From Thecaphora thlaspeos (taxonomy: Eukaryota > Basidiomycota > Ustilaginomycetes > Urocystidales > Glomosporiaceae): DNA of 64,000 nt. The translations under genes were made by a program, and so were the position numbers. This document shows, piece after piece, positions 55,270 through 64,000 of the stretch. The first letter of the stretch is position 1; each line of letters begins with the position of its first letter. The stretch covers positions 248,001-312,000 of the forward strand of contig UWYS01000019.1 in the NCBI GenBank assembly GCA_900291925.1. The letters are read 5' to 3'. The notes beneath the pieces were generated by a model. The model was not told where the DNA came from. It saw only the letters and a list, made by a program, of their open reading frames with translations, and did no database searches.

Positions 55270-56308
55270 ATGCCGATACTCGTCCTCTCTCCAGTCGTCA
55301 CGTCGCGCCTGCTCAAGCTCCAATCGCAAGACGACCTACCCGAGACGATACGAGATCGGCTCTTGCTTGGTCGTGTCGTAGCTACTCAACCTGATTCGTC
55401 AGACGACGGTCTGAAGAAGATGGACGGATCCAGTCCCGCCGTCCCACCGCCACTTTCTCAAACGCCAGAGCAAGTGAGAGGAGAGACAAAGAAAGGAGAA
55501 GAGGAAGGGAAAAGGTTGGCGATATCGCATGAAATCTTGGTGCTACTCTCGGAGTGGACAAACACAGAGGGGAAGAATAGAGGATTGGATCCGGGGGATT
55601 GGACGTTATGGTCGCTCGTTCGTGGATCAGAGGTCTTTGTGGAGCCCAAGAAGGTGGTTGAGCGTGTACGTGTTCCTTCCCCCACTCTCATCCCTTTACC
55701 CTCGGACTTCATCACGCTGAACACTTCTTCCCCCTTTCGGTGCACCATGACAGTCCGCCGAACTGACAGCCCAACTTCTCGCCATCCAACGAGCACAAGA
55801 CGAAGCACTCTACCTCAACCTCACCCTCTCTCTTCCATACAAACCCACCTCGGTGCCACCTTCCTTTGTCTCTATCGCCGGTATCGATCCTTCAGCGCCC
55901 TTACTCAATCGTCTCTCCATGTCGCATCCGACACTCTCTGCTCGATCGGATACGCAAGCGTGGAAGGAGGTATCTTCCCTTCTTTCTGTTCTTGTCAACG
56001 TCCTCCTCAGCATGGCGGCAGTCAGCGCAGCAGCTTGGTACGGTACGACAGGGTTGCAGATTCCCTTTAGAGTCTTGTTGGCTCTAATGGCCGCTTTGTT
56101 GACTGCAACTGCAGAGACGGTCTTGTACGCGAGGTACTGGGATTATGTCGGGAAGAGTAGGAAGGTCAAGAGCGACAGGGCAAAGGGGAGCGATGTCAAG
56201 GATCTGAGGGAGAGGGTGGAGGCTGAGGCATGGCGGTCAGATGGTGGCACGCAGAAAGAGGAACCAGTGTCAGAGGGAAAGGTATTTTCGTTCAAGGACA
56301 CCATATGA
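55270..56308 (+). CDS. VMA12: V-ATPase assembly factor Vma12 (TMEM199 family)
   Basis: Exons 55270-55665 and 55754-56308, with donor GTACGT and a CAG acceptor in phase 0, give 316 residues ending in TGA. The family signature is assembled across the intron: a soluble N-terminal half ending in LVRGSEVFVEPKKVVER, directly followed by SAELTAQLLAIQRAQDE. Two membrane spans follow near residues 215-245 and 250-275, then a lysine-rich charged tail. Vma12 works in the ER with Vma21 and Vma22 to assemble the membrane sector of the vacuolar proton pump, and then leaves. Length is somewhat above the yeast protein because of a Ser/Glu-rich insert near residues 50-80. Confidence 0.88.
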
Positions 56309-56477
56309 CGCTACCGCTAACTATGCAGGGCTCGCGCTTGGCATCCATTGACATCAGACGACGATCGTCGTTGTATTCCCTCTCTACGAAGCCATCTAGC
56401 TAGCTAGCTACGTACACGATGCTCGCCCCTCTTCACTCGCCCTCACAACGACGACGGCAACGACACCGACAACCTCA

Positions 56478-58514
56478 CTAGTCCTTGGGGCAGTACTGGA
56501 CGACGGCCCACTTGCCATTCACCCTCCACTTGTCGTCTTGCGCCTTGACCCACTCCTCCTTGCCCTCTTGGAGTCCGACGCACACGTCCGCCTTGTTGGT
56601 ACGGAGCGCGAGGATCTCAATTGTGCCCGCCAGCGGGCCGAGTGCTTCCCTGAACGGTGTCGTCGAGGGCCAGACGGCATCGTTGGTCAGCTTGCGGTAG
56701 TTGAGGTCGCCCTTGAAGATGACGAGGCCCGACTTGGTCCTCAGCTCCGAGTGCAGTTCAGGCGCAAGCTCGGCCATGTTGGCGTAGCCAGTCGGGAGCG
56801 TCCAGAAGCCGTTGGCCGAACCGGTGTCGCTGCCCAGCGGCGCGTCAATGGGGACGCTGAGCTTGAACTGGCCGTCCTCGAGGTACCGCATCCACCTTCG
56901 TACCATGGCCTGGACGGGTGTCTGCGACGACGGCGTCTCGTTCTTGACCGTCGTGGACCGGCCGCGCGAGTGCCGCTCGTCCAGCCCTTCGGCTGCCTCG
57001 TCGCCAGCCACCTCGTCGTGGATCGACAGCGAAGAGAACAGCGACGAGTCCATCACGTAGCTGCGCGACGGCGAGATCGTCTGCGACCGGGCATTGCGGA
57101 AGTAGGCCGGGTCCATCTGGAAAGACCTCGAACCCGCAGGCGTTCGGCCGCCGCTGCTGGTGTCGACGCTTCCCTCGCGCGCCTGGAGCGATCGGCTTCC
57201 TGCCGGGTGGGGCGAGCGGCCCCGGTCGTTGGAAGGCTTCATCTGCAGCTGCCTCGACCCTGCCGGGTGCGATCCTGCACCGCCTTGACCGCTGTTGCCG
57301 CCGCCAGTCGCGTTGTGGGAAAACTTGGACGCATCGGCCTGGAGGTCTCGCGTCCTAGACATTGACCGGTGTCGATCGACGTTGGTCGCCTCCTGCTGCT
57401 GCTTGGTCGTGGTGAAGAAGCTCGGCTCTAGGAGCGACTCGATCATGTGCCGAAAGTCGGGCGGCGTGACGTCGCTGACGAACCACGGCATGTTCTTAGG
57501 GTGGAAGACGACCTCATCGACGTGAGGCGTTGAGAGGAACCAGTCGGCAAAGATCATGTCCGAGACCAGCTCGAAGCCAGCATTGTCGAGGACGATGTCA
57601 ACTCGTCCGCCCTGGAGCGACGAGATCTGCTTCCACGCCTTGTCGAGGTCATTGCTTAGAATGAACTTGGCGCGCGCCTCCTGCTGCTCCTTGCCTGTCG
57701 TCTGCAGCGCCTGCAGGTCGGCGTAAGAAAGCGATGTGAGGAGAGAGAGGTCGGTCGCGTTGCCCCACAGCGACATTTGCGCCATCTCGTGAAAAAGGAT
57801 CTGCGGAGCGGGACGTAGGGGGGAAAGCGAAGCAAAGATGATAGTCGGCGTTCTCCGTCTTGACCTTGACTCAGCTACGGCTGACCGCCCAGTCCCCCGC
57901 CCCCCCCCCCCCCCCCCGGCTGCGCTCCCCGCCTGCCTTTGCATACTCACCTCGCGCCCTTCGGGGGTCGATTGCGGGCCCTTGTCCGGACCGTCGGCCT
58001 TGTTGACGAGGTCCTCGATGGTGGAAGCGAGGGCCGAGATGGCGGTTCCGCTCGACTTGAACGTTTGGAGTTTCGACTTGCTAAAGGGGTCGTAGCGCTT
58101 CCAGTGGGCGCTCCTAGCGAAGAAGCTCCTCAGAAGCCGGTAGAGGTAGCACTCAGCAAAGAGCCAGGGCGCGGTGAACCAGGTCCAGCCCCCTTTCTGG
58201 ATGGTCTGGTCAAAGAGCTCGGTCGAAGGGCCGTCGTCCTCCTCATCGTCCTTCTTGGGGTCAATATTGATGGGCTCGAGGGGACGATCGCGCGACATGT
58301 CGTGCTTCAAGGCGGCGATTCTCTCGATGACTGCCTTACCCTCTGCGATCTTGGCCGACTGGTCGGTGCGCGAGTAGGAGAGGGCATGGTTGGCGGCGTA
58401 GATGCTGTCAATGACCTGGGTGAGGATGGCGGGCCAGCGCTTGACGGTGGACTCGTAGGCGAAGCTGTCCTTGTCCTTGGCCGAGGTGAGCGGCGCGGAG
58501 GGCGACCAAGACAT
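56478..58514 (-). CDS. ARMT1/DUF89 damage-control phosphatase or carboxyl methyltransferase
   Basis: Exons 58514-57951 and 57800-56478 give 628 residues, ending in TAG directly followed by TGA. The N-terminal helical region (KRWPAILTQVIDSIY, FAECYLYRLLRSFF) and the metal-site strand (VDIVLDNAGFELVSDMIFADWFL) match yeast Ymr027w and human ARMT1. The C-terminal sequence (GDLNYRKL, then EILALRTNKADV) completes the fold. The family removes phosphate from damaged sugar phosphates such as fructose-1-phosphate, and has been reported to methylate glutamates. About 150 residues of Ser/Arg-rich sequence with repeated AGSR units are inserted in the middle, absent from yeast. The intron (57801-57950) carries an 18-base C run. 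Confidence 0.88.
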   Translation of the reverse strand: MSWSPSAPLTSAKDKDSFAYESTVKRWPAILTQVIDSIYAANHALSYSRTDQSAKIAEGKAVIERIAALKHDMSRDRPLEPINIDPKKDDEEDDGPSTELFDQTIQKGGWTWFTAPWLFAECYLYRLLRSFFARSAHWKRYDPFSKSKLQTFKSSGTAISALASTIEDLVNKADGPDKGPQSTPEGREVSMQRQAGSAAGGGGGGRGTGRSAVAESRSRRRTPTIIFASLSPLRPAPQILFHEMAQMSLWGNATDLSLLTSLSYADLQALQTTGKEQQEARAKFILSNDLDKAWKQISSLQGGRVDIVLDNAGFELVSDMIFADWFLSTPHVDEVVFHPKNMPWFVSDVTPPDFRHMIESLLEPSFFTTTKQQQEATNVDRHRSMSRTRDLQADASKFSHNATGGGNSGQGGAGSHPAGSRQLQMKPSNDRGRSPHPAGSRSLQAREGSVDTSSGGRTPAGSRSFQMDPAYFRNARSQTISPSRSYVMDSSLFSSLSIHDEVAGDEAAEGLDERHSRGRSTTVKNETPSSQTPVQAMVRRWMRYLEDGQFKLSVPIDAPLGSDTGSANGFWTLPTGYANMAELAPELHSELRTKSGLVIFKGDLNYRKLTNDAVWPSTTPFREALGPLAGTIEILALRTNKADVCVGLQEGKEEWVKAQDDKWRVNGKWAVVQYCPKD
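57900..57917. repeat. Poly-C run inside an intron
   Basis: Eighteen consecutive C residues on the plus strand, that is poly-G on the transcribed sense strand, inside the only intron of the ARMT1-type gene. Likely unstable in length. Confidence 0.8.
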
Positions 58515-60176
58515 GGCGTGTGTGAGCGGTGTGGAAGTGTATGCGGATGTGTTTAGCTGTGCGTACTGCTGTGTTCGATGGCCGTGGAGAACAGCTAGGG
58601 ATATGCTATTGTCTACGATGGGCGGCGGCGGTGGCGGTGGTGATGGCGATGAAGTGATGGCGGCGGTGGTCGTGAGGACGACGGAGCGATGGAGCGATAG
58701 AGGGAAGGGAAATAACAGGTGGCTCGACCACCCCGCTTGGCAAAACGAGGCAAGCTGATTGGGTCCACCATGAGGCCGGCCGGCTGCTAGCCTAGCTCTC
58801 TCTGTCCCGGCCGACAGACACACGCGGCGGCGACGGGCTGCAAGGAGACGGCATGGAGACATAGGATTGCGGGGGAGGGCTCAAGGCCCGGGCTCGAAGG
58901 CTCCCGGACCGCCGTAAGGGCCGGACGAGCGCAGAGAGGAGAGGCCCCAAGCGGCGAGGCCGCAAGGGTCGGAATCGGGCGGGGGAAGAACGACTGCGCG
59001 GTGCGCTACAGAGAGAGGGAGAAAGAGGTGATGGGAGAAAGGAGGACGCAGTGCCGCCGCGATGGCGGTATCTGTCTAGTCCAGACGCCCACGCCCCGCA
59101 AGCGGCACGTGATGCACACCCAGAAGAAGCGGGAAGAACGACCGACCAACACGGCACATGCAGGGTCTGCTGGCCTGTCGCAGCTGCCTCGATTTCGCCC
59201 CGCCTCGCCCTCCACCTCTCGTCTGCGGGAAGAATAGAAATTAAATAAATCGAGGGTCCGCACCCCTCTTTTCCGGCGGACGCACCCTCGCTCAACAGAG
59301 CGCTCGCCATCTCCTCTCACCCCATCTGGCCGCCTTCACCGCCCTGCTGCCTTGTACAACAAGCAACCATCGCTAAATGTACGTACCCGCTGCGCTTCAC
59401 TCTCAACGGCAGCCTCCTCTCCACAGTCCAGCGACCAAGGCTCGCTCACGCCGCCACCGCCCCCACGGGCCTCAGTACCAGCATTTCATGCATATCAGGT
59501 GAGTAGTGATTGAAGCTTGCGAACCGGAGCTCCTTTGCATCTCCTTCACACGTCCGGGTTACAGCTGTGCTGCGGCCGGCAGCAAGGCGCGGCCCACGTC
59601 CTCGTGTGGCGCCCTTCTACGGCCGGCCTGTCTTGTCCTCTAGCTATCCAGCTGCTCTCATCCCTCTTCCCCGTCTGCCCAACCCATCTGATACGTCGGA
59701 CGATCATCTTTGGAATCGAATAAGCGCATATGTCATGTGTATCAACTGCCGCTGTCGCATCTCCTCTTTATCGTCTCGATGCGCTTTTCTGCCTCCCGGA
59801 TCCTCTCTTTGGCTATGGTGCTTGGACCGCTGTAGCGAGCTGTTTGTCGATGGAATAACATGGCGGCTCGAGGAAGTCGGCCGGCGTAGGTCTCGGTACT
59901 GGAAAGGGCGTCTCTTTGCGTGCGAGTTGTGCAGATCTTGCTGGTGTCGGTGCATCGTGCGTGCGCGCGTTGTTGCGCAGGACAAAGGCGGTAGTGGCGC
60001 CTATGGTAGAGTGCGGTCCGGTGCGCGGCAACAAAGACGTCTGGTCGACGATTCCTGTCGACCCGGCCTGTCTCTGCCCAGTCTTTCAGCCGGCCGGTTT
60101 GTCTTGCGTCTCGTCTCGAATCAACCCGATGAAGCCCCCTCATCGCTTTCCGTGGACGGTCGTCTACCCGCAGCCG
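58515..60176. other. Intergenic region between ARMT1-type gene and PSP1 gene
   Basis: About 1.66 kb between two minus-strand genes. An isolated exon-like frame on the plus strand starts at the ATG at about 59377 and ends at a GTGAGT near 59500, but I could not link it to a product. The left part should contain the ARMT1 gene's promoter and the right part the PSP1 3' untranslated region. Confidence 0.45.
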
Positions 60177-63100
60177 CTAAACCATGCCAGAGCCGCTGGG
60201 GTGCCCGAGGTGGCACATCCAGATCCTGTCAGAGCCGGCAGACAGCATAAAGAGAGGGCATTGGCGGAGCAATACAAAAGAAAAGGCAGGCACACTCGTC
60301 AGTCTACGTTGCAGCCCTGCAAGCACAGGGGTGCCTTGGATTCAATACCGTCAGACGACTCACCTTGTCTTGTAGAGCCGGAAGAGCTCCTTGACCAGAT
60401 CGCGGAAGTCGACCCGCATGCTAGCGGTATAGTAGAAGGTCAGCTTGCGGCGGTCCCACTGCATCTCGGCCGCCACAATTGTCATCGGCAGGCCGCGCTG
60501 GCTGACTTTGGTGATGCAGAGTTGGAGCGCTCGCTCCTCATCCTGCGCCTTCGAGTAGAGCAGGCTTGTGTCGGCCGAGGTCGCCTTAGCGAAGAGCCGC
60601 TTCGGGTTGATGGAACGTGTCGGGCGGGCCGCTATAGGCGAAGTCGGAGAGCTACCGAGGCCGCCGCCGCCGCTGCTCGACGAGGCGTCCTCCGAGCCCG
60701 CAGAACGGCCACCACCTCCGGCAAGCATCGCCAGCTCCGACTGATGCGCCAGGAACGACTGGACCTGCTCGACCGTGATGCTGTCGTTGACGACCGAGCC
60801 AAGATCCTTGCCGCGGTCAGCCTCGACGATGACCAAATCGCCCTTGACAATGGTCTCGTCGCCAATGTGGCGCGAGGACAGGTCGTCGGAGCCGCGGTGG
60901 CAGAAGAAGAGGTCGGTGCGACCCTGCTTAAACTCGACGATGTAGAGCGGCGTGTCTTTGGCGAGACTCGCCAGCGGCAGTCCTTTGCCGAGTTCCTGCA
61001 ATTCCGTCTGCTGCTGGCCACCCGGGCCAAAGCCGCCAGGACCCCCGCCAGACGGCGGCGGCAGCGGTCCGAGGCTGGCTAGGCCGCCGAACGCGAAGTC
61101 CGAAAGCTGAGGCGGTGCTGGGAGCGAAGGGCTGGGCACCATGTACGGGTTGACGAAGGCGCCACCGGCGGCGACAGTGGAAGAGGCGGAAGGATTGAAG
61201 CCGGATCCGGAAACGGGCGCATAAGCTCTACCGCCGCTGAGGCTGTCGGAGGGGTAGACACCGCCGCCGCCGCTGCCACCGAAGGCTGCCTGCTGTGGGA
61301 AGGCCGGAGCGGCAAACGCGCTGCGGTCGGACGCGGAGGACGCAGAGCGCTGCCTTAGGTAGGTCTCGTTATAGGTGCTCAGGCCCGCGGTGCCGTCGCC
61401 GCCAAGCGCCGCCGGGCCTCCAAGCTGGCCTCTCTGGAAGACCATGGCCGTTGGCGAGAGCGAGAACCTGCTACTGGTTCGCATCTGCGCCTGGCGCGGC
61501 GAGGCGCCTGGGCTGCCCTTGACGGTGGCCGTGCCTGCCGCATGATCATCGTCGAGTTGAGAAGGATCGTCGCTGGTCCTGTCGCGCGGGTCACCTCGCT
61601 CGCCTCCGATCGAGGTCCGACGGAGCTGCTCGGCCACGAGCGCGATGCTGTCCCGGCGGTCGTCGGGCGAGCGGCCACCGACCTGGGCCGAAGGCGTCAA
61701 GATGTCCCAGCTGGCCGAGAGGCTGTCCATGCCACCGCCGCCGTTTTGCGCAAGCCGGCCTTGGGCGGGGCGTCCAAAGTCGAGGCCCGAGGTGACTGGG
61801 CTCGAGCTGTACCCGCTGAACCTGCGCCCGCCAAAGATCGAAGGCATCGAGGTGGCATGTGCTCCGGCAGCTGCAGCAGTGCTGGAAGGGACCCTGAAGC
61901 CGCCCTCATCGTCACCGCGCTGCTGGTGCTCGCGATCCTGCTCCTGCTTGGCCCGCTCGAGCTCCTTCTGCAGCGGGACAAAGTCTGGATCGCCGGCGAG
62001 GTCGTCGTCGGTCAGCGCGAGGCTGCCGCTGCCGAAGGGCGCAAATGACGACGAGCGGGTCCGACCACTGATCGCCTCGTCGGCCGCGTTCCTCGACGGC
62101 GCCATGAAGCCGGTGCTTCGGCCGACCTCAAAGCCCACCGCTCTGCGCTGGCCGCCAAACGCGCTGCCGGCGTCGAGCGTCAGATCACCCGCGATCGAGT
62201 GGCGGCGAGACTCAATTCCGGCCGCGGCCTGCGCCTCCGTCGAGTCGGTATAGAACGTCGCCTGTCCGAAGCTTGCCGGCGAGTAGTGGCTGGCGCCGTT
62301 CCGGCTTCGGTCACCCGGCGCTCCAGACTGTGATGCCGACGGGTAGAATGAGCCTCGATACTGCGTCGGAACGCCGCTGCTGCCGAACGACACGCCTCGG
62401 TCCCTCAGCGAGTCGCTGCCGCCAGGGCGTTCCAGGGAGGCAGCGCCATTGTGAAATGATGACGAGAACGAGAAGCCGCGCTGGACGGCCGACTGAAAGG
62501 TCTGCGGAGATGAGCCGGCCCGATACGCCCCAATCGCTCCGAAGCCTTCGCCGCCACCACCGACCCCGCCAGGCGTAGCGTCCCGCTCCCAAATGGAGCG
62601 CGCCGGGACCGAAGGGCCGATCCGCATCGTCGATAGCGAGGGAAACGAGTCGCCGTCATCAAAGTTCGAGCCGGACCCGTGCAGCGCTAGAGCCGCCGCG
62701 CTCGATGTCGAGCGGTGGCGCGACGATCGAAACTGGCCCTCCTGGTGCTGGGCCCACCTAGATGACGCCTGCCTCGGATCGGCTGCAAATGCGAAGCTAG
62801 CATCAGCCAACAGCGGCGCTGACATAAGGCCGAGGTGGTCGGAGGCGGAGGCGGAGACGCCGTTCTGGTACTCCTCGTGCATCGTGGCGAGCGCTTGTCC
62901 GGCCCTGGCAGACGGTGTCGGGTCCCTCGCGCTGGCGGCAGCGGTGGCAGACGGGAGGCCGGAAGCTAGGAGTGGGCGATCTATGCTCTGGGTCTGGACG
63001 GCCGAAGGCGAGAGAGGCGGAGCTGGGCTGTGGCTCAAGCTGCCCGTGTTCACCGACAGACTTCGCCTCTCAACTGTCAGCCTGGGCTGCCCGTTGCCAC

Positions 63101-63404
63101 TTGCAGCCTGCGTCGTCGCAACAGCCGCTTCAGTGGCCTTGTTGCCGGCACCCTGTGCCGCCGGCGAAGTCGTTCGAGTTCGCTGGCCCGGCTGAGGCCT
63201 GGCGTCTACGCCATGGCCGCCGCCGTCGTTGTTGTGCTGCGGCTGCTCCTTTGCAGCCTGCGCAGATGGTGCTTTGTCAGGCGCAGAAGATGTCTGTGCG
63301 ACCGCTCCGCGATCCGTTGTGGAGGCCGAGACCGACTGCAGAGGCGAAGGGGAATGCGACGGCGACGCTTGGCACGATCGGTGTGCAGGTGACGGCGTCG
63401 ACAT
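60177..63404 (-). CDS. PSP1 C-terminal-domain protein
   Basis: Exons 63404-60364 and 60225-60177 give 1,029 residues ending in TAG. The first 800 residues are low-complexity and rich in Ser, Gly and Ala. The PSP1 domain starts near residue 815 (LYIVEFKQGRTDLFF) and runs to the end (DFRDLVKELFRLYKTRIWM). The motif at the end is restored only by splicing out the last intron, which supports the short second exon. Yeast Psp1 is a low-complexity protein linked to suppression of DNA polymerase alpha mutants and to cytoplasmic foci. The molecular role of the domain is not well established. The ATG at 63404 was chosen as the first in frame; open sequence further upstream has no ATG. Confidence 0.85.
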
Positions 63405-64000
63405 GCTTGATACTGACCAAGAGCGGCGTCCGGACAGGAGATCAGGCCGGTAGGTCAATGAGCTGTTGCCGGCGGCTCCGATCTGCAGTGTTGGCCCGAG
63501 TTGCGCGGTCCGGCTGGCGGAAGACGAGCGGGCCGATGCTGCTGCTGCTGCTGCTACCGGTGCTGCTGAGGCTGGGACAGGTCGGCGATCGCTTGCCGGA
63601 GATGCAGTCTTCCCGGATCGTCTCTTCGCTCTAAGCTGAGGGCGCTGAGGACGGTGTGATGGAGGCCGGACGACAACGGCAGCTGTTATTTCGCCTGGAA
63701 GAGGGAGGAAAAGGGGCCTGTTCGTGGTGTGGAGCCCGGATCGTCGAAGACAGACTGAGGCAATCAGTGCCTTGTGGCTGGCATGAAGGATGCGAACGCA
63801 GAGGCAGAGGCGTCGGCCCTCGTCGAGAGGTCTTATAGCCCCACTTGAAGCTAGGTGACTGCAGGACCTGGTCGACCGCTTACCCGCAGGCGGGGCGATC
63901 TAGGCTGACAGGTCGCGGGTTGGCCGTCGGAGGAGAGGTGCACGGTGCGTGCGTCTGCGGAGGAGGGGTCTAAGCGGGAAAGCTTTGCGTCTGAGTCAAG
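63405..64000. other. Upstream region of PSP1 gene, to window edge
   Basis: Presumed promoter and leader of the PSP1 gene. A short GCTGCT microsatellite lies near 63537-63555. No other feature is supported before the window ends. Confidence 0.45.

Noticed and set aside
59377..59510. Small exon-like frame on the plus strand
   Set aside because: It has an ATG and a donor-like end, but no partner exon or recognisable product could be found.

Overview
The window is nuclear DNA from a GC-rich, intron-containing fungus, most likely a basidiomycete and possibly of the Ustilaginomycotina. The evidence is the short introns (about 60-180 bases, mostly with GTGAGT-type donors), a Zn2Cys6 factor, a hybrid histidine kinase, a PROPPIN with very large disordered insertions, and a retained SMN homologue. 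The phylum is inferred from these features; no rRNA or other marker is present. I found no tRNA, rRNA, transposon or CRISPR array.

Layout, left to right: a Zn2Cys6 transcription factor (-), a GATA-finger protein (+), an SMN homologue (-), a 2,236-residue coiled-coil protein (-), an F-box-like protein (+), an ARF6-type GTPase (-), mitochondrial succinate-semialdehyde dehydrogenase (-), an unknown membrane-anchored protein (+), UDP-glucose pyrophosphorylase (+), an orphan receiver domain (-), a PAS protein (+), a mitochondrial PPR protein (-), complex I subunit NDUFA8 (+), U1 snRNP protein C (-), a giant PROPPIN (+), 3-hydroxyanthranilate dioxygenase (-), an unknown 1,136-residue protein (+), a hybrid histidine kinase (+), V-ATPase assembly factor Vma12 (+), an ARMT1/DUF89 protein (-) and a PSP1-domain protein (-). 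Most neighbours are convergent or divergent pairs. There is no metabolic cluster, so this reads as ordinary housekeeping and signalling gene space. Two snRNP genes (SMN and U1-C) are present, and two mitochondrial genes (PPR and NDUFA8) share one divergent promoter.

The most unusual signal concerns the codon TAG. Four in-frame TAG codons, and no in-frame TAA or TGA, interrupt otherwise intact reading frames in three unlinked genes: once in the F-box protein, once in the PAS protein, and twice in the histidine kinase, one of these inside its dimerisation domain. Two of the four sit inside glutamine-rich tracts where CAG would be expected. The same window also holds genes that plainly end at TAG, for example NDUFA8 and ARMT1, so complete reassignment is not supported. 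Readthrough, a suppressor tRNA, RNA editing, or scattered CAG-to-TAG mutations all remain open. The histidine kinase also has a suspicious splice donor, so gene decay is a serious alternative there.

Exon coordinates were worked out by hand from splice signals and reading-frame continuity. Family assignments rest on recognised motifs, without a database search.
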